From: an uncultured Luteitalea sp.
GTDB taxonomy: Bacteria; Acidobacteriota; Vicinamibacteria; Vicinamibacterales; Vicinamibacteraceae
DNA: 64,000 bases
Direction of reading: 5' to 3'
Assembly: GCA_934541105.1 (NCBI GenBank)
Contig: CAKTDA010000002.1
Coordinates: 1 to 64,000, forward strand
Shown: positions 46,298 through 55,320 of the stretch, in pieces
Position numbering within the stretch: the stretch's first letter is position 1
How the letters are laid out: each line of letters opens with the position of its first letter
Notes under the pieces: generated by a model
Told to the model about the DNA's origin: nothing
Database searches by the model: none
The model's input: only the letters and a program-made list of their open reading frames with translations
Position numbers and translations under genes: made by a program

Positions 46298-48058
46298 CTA
46301 TCGGGTGCCGCGCAGCGCGCGTTCGTACATCTTGAGCACGTCGCGCCGCGTGAGCACGCCCGCGAGTCGCGTCGGACCCTGCGCGGTCCCGCTCACGACG
46401 AGCAGCACGTCGTGCTCGGCGGCCGTGAACCTGGCAAGTGCAGCGTCGAGCCGGACGTCCGGCTCGATCCGCACCGTCTCGAGTGGCAGGACCAGCGGCG
46501 CGATCGTCTCCGGCCTGTCCTCCTGCACGGCCGCCGCGGCAAGCTGCTCTGCCGTCACGGCGCCGACGGGCCCACTCGCCTCGTCGCCAATCGGCAACGC
46601 CGTCGCCCGCACCTGCAGGGCCGCCGCAAGCCCGGCGACGACGGTCGTCGATGGCGGGAGCAGCGGCAGGTCGGTGCGCATCGCCGCGGTCACGGTGGCG
46701 CGATGCGTCCGTTCGAGCTCGGTGCCTGCGTAGTACCCGATGTCCTGGCGCCGCAGCTTCAGCGTGTAGATCGACTCGCCGACGAGCGTGCGCGTGACGA
46801 CGACCGACAGCGCCGTCACCAGCATCACCGGCAGGATGATCCGGTAGTCGTCGGTCATCTCGAACAGCAGGATGATGGCGGTCAGCGGCGCGAGCGCCGT
46901 GCCGCCGACGAGGCCACCGATGCCCACGAGCGCATACGCACCGCTGCCCGCCGTGGCACCCGGGAAGAGCGCGTGCACCACGGCCCCGAACGTGCCGCCG
47001 ATCATCGCGCCGACGTACATCGAGGGACCGAACACGCCGCCCGATCCACCCGAGGCGAGCGTCAGCGACGTGGCCAGCATCTTGAGCGGGATGAGCGCCA
47101 GCAGCAGCAGCGGCGCAAGCGTCCCCCACGTCGCCGCCTGAATCGTCTCGCCGCCCGTCCCGAACACCTGCGGGTAGAAGCGCCCGATCACGCCGACCAT
47201 GAGGCCGCCGACGACTGGCTTGAAGCGGGCCGGGAACGACCAGCCATCGAAGCGATCCTCACAGGCATACAGCATCCGGATGAACGCCACCGAACCGAGG
47301 CCCGTCAGGACGCCGAGCACCACGTACGCCATCAGCTCCCCGTGGCTCACGAGGTCGTAGCGCGGCACGACGAACGAGGGGAAGTTGCCAAAGAGGCTCC
47401 GCGACACGACCGTCGCGCTCACCGACGCCAGGATCACGGCACCGAAGGCCGGCGTCAGTTCGCCGGTGATGACTTCGAGCGCGAACATCGCACCGCCGAT
47501 CGGCGCGTTGAACACAGCCGCCAGCCCGCCCGCCGCGCCGCACGCGACGAACGTCCGCATGTGCCGCGCCGCGATCCCGAGCCGCTGGCCGGCCGCCGAC
47601 GCCGTCGCCGCGCCGATCTGCACCATCGGCCCTTCCTGCCCGGCCGACCCGCCCGACCCGATGCACAGGGCCGACGCCAGGATCTTGACGATTGCCACCC
47701 GCCCGGGGATGCGCCCCCCGCGCGTCGCCACGGCCGTCATGACCTCCGGCACGCCATGCCCGCGGGCCTCGGGCGCAAAGCGCGCGATGAGCGGCCCCAC
47801 GAGCAGCCCGCCGAGCGCCGGCAGGAACATCAGCACCGACGGTCCGAGCCACGGCACGGCCTGCGGGATCCACACGAAGAACACCCGGTGCACGAACGCC
47901 AGGCTGTACATGAAGGCCGCGGCGCCGAGCCCCGACAGCACGCCCACGACGATGGCCGCGAGCAGGATGGTGTTCTCTTCCCGGAAGAGCGACGGCGCCC
48001 AGGCGTCGGCCATCGCGCGGCGCAACCGCTCCCAGCGCACGCCGAGCGGGACGCTCAC
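46298..48058 (-). CDS. ClC-family chloride channel/antiporter with CBS pair
   Basis: 586 residues, ten or more membrane helices. ClC filter motifs: GSGGSAGQEGP (the gating glutamate is present, GQEGP rather than GREGP), GGLAAVFNAPIGGAMFALE and GGSGGVFGPSMYVG. The cytoplasmic C-terminus (about 440-580) holds two CBS-like halves, ending TRLAGVLTRRDVLKMYE. Probably a Cl-/H+ exchanger or chloride channel. Starts at GTG overlapping the stop of the HtrA-like gene as GTGA, so the two are coupled. Confidence 0.92.
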   Translation of the reverse strand: MSVPLGVRWERLRRAMADAWAPSLFREENTILLAAIVVGVLSGLGAAAFMYSLAFVHRVFFVWIPQAVPWLGPSVLMFLPALGGLLVGPLIARFAPEARGHGVPEVMTAVATRGGRIPGRVAIVKILASALCIGSGGSAGQEGPMVQIGAATASAAGQRLGIAARHMRTFVACGAAGGLAAVFNAPIGGAMFALEVITGELTPAFGAVILASVSATVVSRSLFGNFPSFVVPRYDLVSHGELMAYVVLGVLTGLGSVAFIRMLYACEDRFDGWSFPARFKPVVGGLMVGVIGRFYPQVFGTGGETIQAATWGTLAPLLLLALIPLKMLATSLTLASGGSGGVFGPSMYVGAMIGGTFGAVVHALFPGATAGSGAYALVGIGGLVGGTALAPLTAIILLFEMTDDYRIILPVMLVTALSVVVTRTLVGESIYTLKLRRQDIGYYAGTELERTHRATVTAAMRTDLPLLPPSTTVVAGLAAALQVRATALPIGDEASGPVGAVTAEQLAAAAVQEDRPETIAPLVLPLETVRIEPDVRLDAALARFTAAEHDVLLVVSGTAQGPTRLAGVLTRRDVLKMYERALRGTR

Positions 48059-49326
48059 GACGCGGGCCTCGACGCTGGCTCCGCGGCCTCGGGCAGGACC
48101 ACGAACCGCCGCTCGCCGCCACGGCGGACCGTCAGCACCACCTCGCGATTGCGGCGCAGGATACGTTCGAGATCGGCCGCCGTGACCGCCGTGCCGTTCA
48201 CGGCCTCGACGACGTCGCCCGTCCGTAGCCCGGCACCCGCGAGGGGCGACGCCGGCGCCACCCGGAGGGTCGGCGCGGCACCGTCTACCGCCACGCCGAT
48301 GCCTCCGTCCACGTCGCGCGGATAGCGGAGTCGCCCGACATCGATCGTGACCTCACGCATCCGCGTCCTCCGCCGCACGCGCAACGCCAGTGGCGTGCCC
48401 GGCTGGAGCGTCGCGTCGAGCGCCTCGACCGTCGGAACCGGACTGTCGCCGATGCGCATGCCGACGATGACGTCCCGCGCCTGCAGCCCGGCCACGTCCG
48501 CCGGTGAACCGGGATCGACCCAGACGACGACCGCCACGCCTTCCCCGAACACCGGCTCGAGCGTCGGATCAAGCGCCTGCAGGTCGGCCCCGAGCCACGG
48601 AAGCGCCGGCGCCGTCGCCTTCCGCAGCGAGGGAAGGATGACGCCGTCGAGCTCGTTGCCGAGAATGGGGATGCCGCCCGAGACGCCGGCCCCGAAGAAC
48701 GCCACGACGCGTCCGTCGAGGTCGATGACGGCAGTCCCGGCAGGCAGCAGGCTGCCCGCAAGCCGCGCGGCGAGCGAGGCCTCGGTGCCGGGCGCCGGAA
48801 TCAGCTGCGTGACGAGCGCCTGCGGCATGGGCCGGACGGCGACGACAGGCGATCCGGACGTCAGCGCGGCGGGCCCGAAGGGCACGAACGACACGAGCGG
48901 CTCATCGGTCGTCAGGAGGCTGAGTCCGTTGACCGGATCGACCGCCCGGCGCGTCAGCGGTCGGATTGGCGCCTCGGCGGTGCTCATGAGCCATCGGTCC
49001 GAGCCCCTGGGCGTGGCGACGAGAACTTCCGTCGGGCTCACGACGACCCCGGCCACGGTCTCGCCTGGAGCGGCGGCGTCCTGCACGAGGACGAACGCGT
49101 CGCGGCTGCGCTGGACGAGCTGATCCACGAACTGGGCCGGATAGACGAGCGGTGTCTTGTCGAGGCCACGGACGACCTCGGGAACGCCAGGCTCGCCCGC
49201 GGAGCTCTGCCGTGGCTCGGACGCAGGCGGCTGAACGGCACCCAACCATGCCCGGACGTCGAACGCCACGATGGCGACGACAATGCAAGCGAGGGCCGTG
49301 AGGCCCAATCGCGTACTGCGCGTCAC
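48055..49326 (-). CDS. HtrA-like pseudoprotease with two PDZ domains, copy 1
   Basis: 423 residues from GTG 49326. N-terminal membrane anchor (LTALACIVVAIVAF), then a trypsin-fold remnant (about 70-230) and two PDZ-like domains (about 235-325 and 330-415: VVWVDPGSPADVAGLQARDVIVG, ASPLAGAGLRTGDVVEAVNG). The HtrA catalytic His position reads VATPRG and the GNSGG position reads PAGTAVIDLDG, so it should be proteolytically dead. Coupled to the ClC gene by GTGA; divergent from a second protein of the same architecture. A scaffold or sensor role in the membrane is possible. Confidence 0.78.
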   Translation of the reverse strand: MTRSTRLGLTALACIVVAIVAFDVRAWLGAVQPPASEPRQSSAGEPGVPEVVRGLDKTPLVYPAQFVDQLVQRSRDAFVLVQDAAAPGETVAGVVVSPTEVLVATPRGSDRWLMSTAEAPIRPLTRRAVDPVNGLSLLTTDEPLVSFVPFGPAALTSGSPVVAVRPMPQALVTQLIPAPGTEASLAARLAGSLLPAGTAVIDLDGRVVAFFGAGVSGGIPILGNELDGVILPSLRKATAPALPWLGADLQALDPTLEPVFGEGVAVVVWVDPGSPADVAGLQARDVIVGMRIGDSPVPTVEALDATLQPGTPLALRVRRRTRMREVTIDVGRLRYPRDVDGGIGVAVDGAAPTLRVAPASPLAGAGLRTGDVVEAVNGTAVTAADLERILRRNREVVLTVRRGGERRFVVLPEAAEPASRPAS

Positions 49327-49407
49327 CGGCGCATCATGACCCACCGGAGCCGGAGCGTCGAGCTCTGCACTGAGGGGATGGCTACCGCCGATGCGATACT
49401 TGCCGCC

Positions 49408-50763
49408 ATGTCGTCGTCCCCCGGACGTCCGCGTGTCTCTCGCGAGACGCGCCTCCTTGCCGCAACGATTGCCGTCTCGGTCGTCGTGCTGCTGGTCCTG
49501 GCGCAGTTCAGATTCCCCGCGACGTCGGCCGTCGGTCGCGACGTGGCCGTTGCCCAGCCGTTGGCCCGGCTTGCGGCGCGGGCTGCCTTCGACGACCTCT
49601 CGCTGGCCGTGCGCGAGCTCTCGACGCGCGTGGACGGATCGCTGCTCGTCGTGCGCGTGACGCCTCGCAGCAGTGACGCGGACGGATCCCGGCCTTCGTC
49701 GGGACCGCGCCTGGTACCGGCGCTCCGCGTCCGCGACGACGCGGCTGTCGTCGCCCTTCCCGAAGGCGCGACGATCGACGGGATCGTCGGCATGCCCGGC
49801 CCGGCCGCCACGTTGGCGCGCGACCCCGTGCGCGGCCTCTCGCTCGTGCGGGTGCCGCAGTCGTCGGCGCCGGTCCTTGGCGTCCGTGAAGGCACGCAGC
49901 CCTTGATCGCGCCCGGCTATGTCGTGGTCGCGGAGGCGAGCCCGGCCGGCACCTCGCTGCGGCCGGTCTTCATCGGTCGGAGCGACAGCGTGAGCGACCT
50001 GCGGTGGGACTCGCCGCTGCTGACGATCGGCCGTGGCGTGGCCGGAGACGTGGGCGCACCGGTCTTCCTGCTCGACGGGCGCCTTGCAGGCCTCGTGACC
50101 ACGACCGATGGCGAGCCCTCGCTCATCCCCGCCCAACTCGTCCTTGCCGTCGTCGATGGGCTGCTGCGAAGCGGTGCGCAGCCGCAGGGCGACATCGGCG
50201 TCGCGACACAGGCGGTCGATGCCGCTCTTGCGGCCGCGACGGGGGTGCGATCGGGCGCCGCCATCGCTGCCGTGGCGGCCGAGGGTCCGTCGGCACGGGT
50301 ACTCGTGCCCGGCGACGTCGTGACGGCAGTGGGTGGCCAGCCGGTGCGGACGCCGGAGGGCCTGTGGCAGCGCGTCCTGCGGTCGGCGCCCGGCTCGACG
50401 CTGTCGCTGACGGTGCGGCGCAACGGCGAGTTCGCGACGGTGCCGGTCGTCGTCCGGGCGCGGCAGGAGGGCGGTGCCGCGCCCACGGCTGGTGGCGCCT
50501 CGGCAGCCAGTGCGGACCTGCCCCTCGGGCTCACGCTGCGAGCCGTGGCCGGCACGGGCAGCGAGGTCGTGCGCGTGCAGGACGGCTCCGCTGGGGCATC
50601 CGCGGGCGTGCACGTCGGCGACGTCATCGTCAGCCTCGGCGCCTCGCGTGCTCCGTCTCCCGGTGACGTGACCGAGGCGTTCGGCGACGTCGCACGTGGG
50701 GGCTCGCTCTTCCTTTCTGTGCTCCGCGACGGCGAACCACGCCTGGTGGCGCTGCGCCGATGA
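49408..50763 (+). CDS. HtrA-like pseudoprotease with two PDZ domains, copy 2
   Basis: 451 residues from ATG 49408; ATG 49378 is an alternative and neither has a proper Shine-Dalgarno. N-terminal membrane anchor (LLAATIAVSVVVLLVLAQF), degenerate trypsin-like domain (about 60-260) and two PDZ domains (about 270-355 and 370-450). The nucleophile site is GDVGAPVFLLDG, with Val in place of Ser, and the His site reads DDAAVVALPEG. Its stop overlaps the next membrane gene as ATGA. Distant paralogue of 48055-49326 on the opposite strand. Confidence 0.78.
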   Translation: MSSSPGRPRVSRETRLLAATIAVSVVVLLVLAQFRFPATSAVGRDVAVAQPLARLAARAAFDDLSLAVRELSTRVDGSLLVVRVTPRSSDADGSRPSSGPRLVPALRVRDDAAVVALPEGATIDGIVGMPGPAATLARDPVRGLSLVRVPQSSAPVLGVREGTQPLIAPGYVVVAEASPAGTSLRPVFIGRSDSVSDLRWDSPLLTIGRGVAGDVGAPVFLLDGRLAGLVTTTDGEPSLIPAQLVLAVVDGLLRSGAQPQGDIGVATQAVDAALAAATGVRSGAAIAAVAAEGPSARVLVPGDVVTAVGGQPVRTPEGLWQRVLRSAPGSTLSLTVRRNGEFATVPVVVRARQEGGAAPTAGGASAASADLPLGLTLRAVAGTGSEVVRVQDGSAGASAGVHVGDVIVSLGASRAPSPGDVTEAFGDVARGGSLFLSVLRDGEPRLVALRR

Positions 50764-51944
50764 GCGGACGCAACGACTGGCACGAGGTCGGCGGCCTCGA
50801 TGCCCTCGACTCGGCACTCGACAAGCCGTCCACGCAATCGAACCCGTGGGTCCGGGCGCTGCGGACCCGCGCGGCGCTCGGCCTGTCGCCCGTGGTCGCT
50901 CCGGCGGCCGTGTTCGTGCCCATCGGCGCGATCCTCGGCCCGTCGTTCCTGAACGTCCTCACGCCGGGGCTGCTCGGCTACCTCGATGCGATGGTTGCCG
51001 TCGCGCTCGCCGTGCTCGGCATCTTCGTCGGGCTCGCGCTCGACCTGCGCGGGCCGCGCGACACCCGGCTCTTCGCGGCGGCCGGGCTCGAGGCTGTCAC
51101 GACGATCGTCCTTGTCGGGGGCGCCTTCTGGTACCTGTTCTCGGCGTGGGAACTGCCGCTGCCGGACGGACACCTGCTGACGGCGCTCGTGCTCGGCGTC
51201 TGCGCGTCGGCTTCGTCGGCCGCCGGTGGCGACGAGTCGGAGGCCACGTCGTCTGTCGCGCTCCGCATCGCCGATCTCGACGACGTGCTGCCCATCGTCG
51301 TCAGCGGCGTGCTGGTGGTGATGCTCGGCGCGACCGAGCCGATGCCGCTCTGGCTCGCCATCGGGTGGCTGTTCCGCACGCTGATGCTGGGCATCGCCAT
51401 CGGCACAGCGGGATGGCTGCTCTTCGAGCGGGCCCACTCGCGCGCCGAACGCAACGTGTTCATCGCCGGCACCGTGGCCCTGCTCGGCGGGACGTCGGCG
51501 TTCCTCGGCCTCTCGCCGCTGCTCGCGGGCCTGATGGCCGGGCTCTTGTGGACGTGGCTTCCGGGCCGGGCCGATCACGTGGTGCGCGACGACCTCCAGC
51601 GCGTGCAGCACCCGCTCATCGTCGTGCTGCTGCTCGTGGCGGGCGCCTCGTGCCAGTTCTCGCCGCAGGCGGTGTGGCTGGCCGCGCCGCTCGTGCTCTT
51701 CCGGCTCACCGCGAAGCTGGCTGGCGGGTGGCTCGCCACGCGCCTCCAGGGCGTGGTGACCGCGGGCGAACTCGGGATGCACCTGATCGCGCCGGGCCTG
51801 TTCGGCATCGCGCTCGCGCTGCACCTGCTCCAGGGCACCCGCACACCGGCCATGGCGTCCGTACTGACGGCCGTCGTCGTCGCCACGCTCGCCGCCGAAG
51901 CGCTCGCGCTCGTCCTGCGGCCGGCTGAGGATCCGCAGGCATGA
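50760..51944 (+). CDS. Polytopic membrane protein, antiporter-like, unknown substrate
   Basis: 394 residues with about ten membrane helices after a 45-residue cytoplasmic head. Helix pattern and GILGP-like (GAILGPSFLN) and LLAGLMAGLLW segments resemble the cation:proton antiporter-2 fold. I see no diagnostic ND or DD ion-binding pair, so the assignment is by topology only. It sits between the pseudoprotease and a better CPA2-like protein and is coupled to both by ATGA overlaps. Confidence 0.65.
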   Translation: MSGRNDWHEVGGLDALDSALDKPSTQSNPWVRALRTRAALGLSPVVAPAAVFVPIGAILGPSFLNVLTPGLLGYLDAMVAVALAVLGIFVGLALDLRGPRDTRLFAAAGLEAVTTIVLVGGAFWYLFSAWELPLPDGHLLTALVLGVCASASSAAGGDESEATSSVALRIADLDDVLPIVVSGVLVVMLGATEPMPLWLAIGWLFRTLMLGIAIGTAGWLLFERAHSRAERNVFIAGTVALLGGTSAFLGLSPLLAGLMAGLLWTWLPGRADHVVRDDLQRVQHPLIVVLLLVAGASCQFSPQAVWLAAPLVLFRLTAKLAGGWLATRLQGVVTAGELGMHLIAPGLFGIALALHLLQGTRTPAMASVLTAVVVATLAAEALALVLRPAEDPQA

Positions 51945-53284
51945 TCCGATTGCTCGCACTCGCGATCATCGTCGGCACGGTGGCGTTCGTCACCCATGCC
52001 GGTGAAGGCATCATCGGTCCTGCCGGGCCGGGCACGGCGCTTGCGATTGGCTTCGCGCTCATCGCGGCGTCGCTCACCGGCGAGCTGTTCGAACGGTTCC
52101 GCCTCCCCCGAATCTCCGGGTACCTGTTCTTCGGCGTCGCGTGCGGCCCCTATGCGGGAGCCATCCTCACGCCGGCGATGGCTCGCGATCTCCAGGTCGT
52201 CAACGGCCTCGCCATCGCGCTCATCGCGTTCATCGCGGGCCTCGAGATCAACTTCGCACGCCTTCGCCCGCAACTGCGCGCGATGCTGACGATGGGCGGC
52301 GTGATGATTGGCGTGATGTGGATCACGCTGACGCTGCTGTACTACGTCGTCTGGCAGTGGTTGCCGATCGAGCCGACGGCCACATCGCTCGTGCGGCTGT
52401 CCATGGCGGCGCTGCTCGCCACGGTGACCGTGAGCTTCTCGCCCACGGTGAGCATTGCTGTCATCACCGAGAGCCGTGCCCGGGGCCCGCTTGCCGAGCT
52501 CGTGCTCGCCCTCGTGGTGCTCGCCGACATGATGCTGATCCTGCTCTTCACGCTCTCGATGGAGAGCGTCCGCTTCGCGACCGGGAGCGGGCAGATGGGC
52601 CACGGCATCCTGTCGGGGCTGGCGTGGGAGATCTTCGGATCCTTCGCCTTCGGCGGCATCGTAGGCGCCTGCTTCGCGTTCTACCTGCGCTACGTGGGCC
52701 GCGAGGTCACGGTGATGATGCTCGCCGTGAGCGTGCTCCTCAGCCAGTTGGGCAGTTCACTGCATTTCGAGCCGCTGCTTGCGGCACTCGGCGCGGGCCT
52801 GGTCGTCGAGAACATCGCCCCACCCGAGGGCGACGCGTTGCGGCATGCCGTCGAACGCGGTGCGCTGCCGGTGCTCGTCGTGTTCTTCGCGGCGGCCGGT
52901 GCCAACCTGCACCTCGGCGCCCTCGCCAGCATCGGCCTGCTGGCCGTGGCGATCTCCGCGGTGCGGATGGCCCTCATCAAGGGCACGTCGGTCGTGGCGG
53001 CGCGCGTGGCGGGGCTGCACGGCGAGGCGCCGTCGCTCGCGTGGCGCGGGCTGGTGTCGCAGGCAGGCGTGACGCTCGGCCTCGCGATCATCGTCAACGC
53101 CGAGTACCCCGGCTGGGGGGAACAGCTCTACGCGCTCGTCGTGTCGATGATTGCCCTGCACGAGACCATTGGCCCGATCCTCTTCCGCGGCGCGCTCGTG
53201 CAGGCGGGCGAGGTGGGCCGTATGGACATCCACGAGCCGGCGGCGCCGCAACCGGCGCCAGAGGCCGCGCCCGCGACTAGCTGA
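51941..53284 (+). CDS. CPA2-type Na+(K+)/H+ antiporter-like membrane protein
   Basis: 447 residues, about 12 membrane helices. Family-like features: LTGELFERFRLPRISGYLFFGVACGP, IAFIAGLEINFARL, ATVTVSFSPTVSIAVITES (split region of helix 5-6), and LRRG-like SQAGVTLGLAIIVN. Matches the Na_H_Exchanger domain of KefB/NapA-type proteins without the TrkA-N regulatory domain. The ion is unknown. Last gene of the pseudoprotease-antiporter operon; its stop overlaps the convergent iscA gene by 8 bp. Confidence 0.82.
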   Translation: MIRLLALAIIVGTVAFVTHAGEGIIGPAGPGTALAIGFALIAASLTGELFERFRLPRISGYLFFGVACGPYAGAILTPAMARDLQVVNGLAIALIAFIAGLEINFARLRPQLRAMLTMGGVMIGVMWITLTLLYYVVWQWLPIEPTATSLVRLSMAALLATVTVSFSPTVSIAVITESRARGPLAELVLALVVLADMMLILLFTLSMESVRFATGSGQMGHGILSGLAWEIFGSFAFGGIVGACFAFYLRYVGREVTVMMLAVSVLLSQLGSSLHFEPLLAALGAGLVVENIAPPEGDALRHAVERGALPVLVVFFAAAGANLHLGALASIGLLAVAISAVRMALIKGTSVVAARVAGLHGEAPSLAWRGLVSQAGVTLGLAIIVNAEYPGWGEQLYALVVSMIALHETIGPILFRGALVQAGEVGRMDIHEPAAPQPAPEAAPATS

Positions 53285-53606
53285 GGGAGAAGGACGTGCC
53301 GCAGCCGCACGTGCCCTTCGCGTTGGGGTTGTTGATCACGAACCCCTTGCTGATGAGGCTCGTGTCGTAGTCGAGCTGCGTGCCGTCGAGGAACTTGTGG
53401 CTCTTCGGATCGACGTAGATGCGCGAGTCGTCCGGGCCTTCGAACACCTGATCCTGCGCGCCCGGACCCGCTTCCCACGCGAACACGTAGCTGAGGCCGC
53501 TGCAGCCACCGGCCTTCACGCCCACGCGGAGCCCGCCTTCCGGAAGTCCCTGCTTCTCGAGCAACTTGCGAATCTGACGGCCGGCGTCGAGGGTGATGTA
53601 CATCAT
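53277..53606 (-). CDS. iscA: IscA/ErpA-type iron-sulfur carrier
   Basis: 109 residues from the first of two ATGs (53606, 53603). A-type carrier with three conserved cysteines: AGGCSGLSY and the C-terminal GTCGCGTSF. It passes Fe-S clusters to target proteins. Downstream of iscS by 39 bp on the same strand. It could equally be called erpA; sequence alone does not separate the A-type members. Confidence 0.92.
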   Translation of the reverse strand: MMYITLDAGRQIRKLLEKQGLPEGGLRVGVKAGGCSGLSYVFAWEAGPGAQDQVFEGPDDSRIYVDPKSHKFLDGTQLDYDTSLISKGFVINNPNAKGTCGCGTSFSLS

Positions 53607-53645
53607 CGTCGGAATCTCGTGGTGCGGTGGACCGCACATCCCATC

Positions 53646-54803
53646 TTACGCTCGACCTCCCGACCGGCGAAGCCCGCGCACGGCGCCGGCCACCCGTTCG
53701 GCCAGGCTCTCGATGTCGGCCTCGGTCGTGGTGCGGAGCAGGCCGAACCGCAGTGAACTCCGCGCCTCGACCTCGGTCAGCCCGAGCGCCAGCAGCACGT
53801 GAGACGGCGCAGCCGACGTGGACGCGCACGCCGCCCCGGGCGACACGGCGACGTCGGTGAGCGCGAGCACGAGGTCGCGCCCCGTCACGCCGTCGAAACC
53901 GACGTTCAGGTTGTGCGGCAGGCGCTGCGTGGCGCTCCCCCGGAGATGTACGCCGTCGAGCATCTCCTGCAGGCGATCCCACAGGCGGTCGCGCAGGCGG
54001 GCCAGCGTGGCGGCGTCCTCGTTGCGGCGCAGCCGCGCGAGTCGGGCCGCCTCGCCGAAACCGACGATGCCCGGGACGTTCGCGGTACCGGACCGCAGGC
54101 CCCGTTCGTGACCGCCGCCGAGATGCTGCGCCGCGAGCGGCACCTTCGACGCGCGGCGGACGACGAGCGCGCCGATGCCCTTGGGACCGTACGCCTTGTG
54201 CGCCGTGTACGACAGGAGGTCGATGCCCATCGCGGCGACGTCGAGCGGCACGAAGGCTGCCGCCTGTGAGGCATCGGTATGGAAGACGGCGCCGGCGTCA
54301 TGGGCAAGCCGCGCGATCTCTGCAATCGGCTGGAGGACGCCGATCTCGTTGTTGGCCGCCATCACCGAGACGAGCGTGGTGCCCGGCGTGATGGCGCGGC
54401 GCATGGCGTCGAGGTCGACGAGCCCGTCGCGCCCGACCGGCACGCGCGTCACGCGCGCTCCGCGGGCCTCGATCCAGGCACAGGGGTCGAGGACGGCCGG
54501 GTGCTCGGTGACGACGGTGACGACGTGCGGGGTGGTGGAGCCGGACGCCTCGATCACGCCGCGCAGCGCGAGGTTGTTGGCCTCGGTGGCCCCGCTCGTG
54601 AAGACCACGTCGCGCAGCCGCGCGCCGACGAGCGATGCGACCTGCTGCCGGGCGGTCTCGACGGCCTCATGGGCCTCCCAACCGTACGGGTGCTGCTGGC
54701 TGGCGGCGTTGCCGAAGCGATCGGTGAAGTACGGCAGCATCGCCGCAACGACCTGCGGGTCGCAGGGCGTCGTGGCGTGGGCGTCGAAGTAGAGGCGTGA
54801 CAC
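53646..54803 (-). CDS. iscS: Cysteine desulfurase (IscS/NifS family)
   Basis: 385 residues. PLP-enzyme motifs: TSGATEANNLAL, ANNEIGVLQP, HTDASQAAAFV, and SYTAHKAYGPKG with the Schiff-base Lys at about 203. The catalytic loop GAACASTSA places Cys at about 325. Releases sulfur from cysteine for Fe-S and tRNA thiolation. Its start lies 17 bp after iscR. The set iscR-iscS-iscA lacks iscU, hscAB and fdx here. Confidence 0.94.
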   Translation of the reverse strand: MSRLYFDAHATTPCDPQVVAAMLPYFTDRFGNAASQQHPYGWEAHEAVETARQQVASLVGARLRDVVFTSGATEANNLALRGVIEASGSTTPHVVTVVTEHPAVLDPCAWIEARGARVTRVPVGRDGLVDLDAMRRAITPGTTLVSVMAANNEIGVLQPIAEIARLAHDAGAVFHTDASQAAAFVPLDVAAMGIDLLSYTAHKAYGPKGIGALVVRRASKVPLAAQHLGGGHERGLRSGTANVPGIVGFGEAARLARLRRNEDAATLARLRDRLWDRLQEMLDGVHLRGSATQRLPHNLNVGFDGVTGRDLVLALTDVAVSPGAACASTSAAPSHVLLALGLTEVEARSSLRFGLLRTTTEADIESLAERVAGAVRGLRRSGGRA

Positions 54804-54819
54804 TCAGCCGACCAGCGGC

Positions 54820-55278
54820 TCAGACCGGTGCGGCGGTGCGGCGCGACAGCGTGACCGGCGTGGTCAGCACATTCCGCTCGTCCACGATCTCGGCAAGGGT
54901 GCAGCCGGCAAGCGCGGTGAGGATGCGGTCCTTGATGCGCCAGAGCGGGTCACGCACGTTGCACTTGGTGAACTGCTCGCAGGCCTGATCGTCGGTCGAG
55001 CAGGCCGTGACGGTCAGCGGGCCGTCGACGGCCTGGATCACGTCGGCAACCGAGATCAGCGCGGAGGGGCGACCCAGCTGGTAGCCGCCGCGCGTGCCCT
55101 GATGCGACACGAGCAGGCCACGACGCACGAGGCGCTGGAGCACCTTGGCCATCAGTTCCGCGGGGATGTCGTACTGTTCGGCAATCTCCCGCGCACTCGA
55201 TGCACCGCGGTCGCCGTGCAGTGCCAGGTGCTTCATGGCCATGAGGGCATAGTCGGTCTTCTTCGAGAGGCGGAGCAT
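54820..55278 (-). CDS. iscR: Rrf2-family regulator IscR-like, with Fe-S cysteines
   Basis: 152 residues. N-terminal winged helix (KKTDYALMAMKHLA, VLQRLVRRGLLVSHQGTRGGYQLG) and three cysteines at 93, 100 and 106. Their spacing (x6, x5) is close to the C92/C98/C104 set that holds the [2Fe-2S] cluster in E. coli IscR. Probably represses its own iscS-iscA operon when cluster supply is adequate. A TAGAAT box lies 6 nt before the ATG, so the mRNA may be leaderless. Confidence 0.92.
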   Translation of the reverse strand: MLRLSKKTDYALMAMKHLALHGDRGASSAREIAEQYDIPAELMAKVLQRLVRRGLLVSHQGTRGGYQLGRPSALISVADVIQAVDGPLTVTACSTDDQACEQFTKCNVRDPLWRIKDRILTALAGCTLAEIVDERNVLTTPVTLSRRTAAPV

Positions 55279-55284
55279 GATCCC

Positions 55285-55290
55285 ATTCTA
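55285..55290 (-). promoter_or_regulatory. Candidate -10 (TAGAAT) for iscR
   Basis: TAGAAT on the minus strand, 6 nt before the iscR start. Autoregulation by IscR could occur here, but no IscR site could be identified by eye. Confidence 0.45.
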
Positions 55291-55320
55291 GTCCCCACCT
55301 CGGCGGAAGGCGAATGCCGC

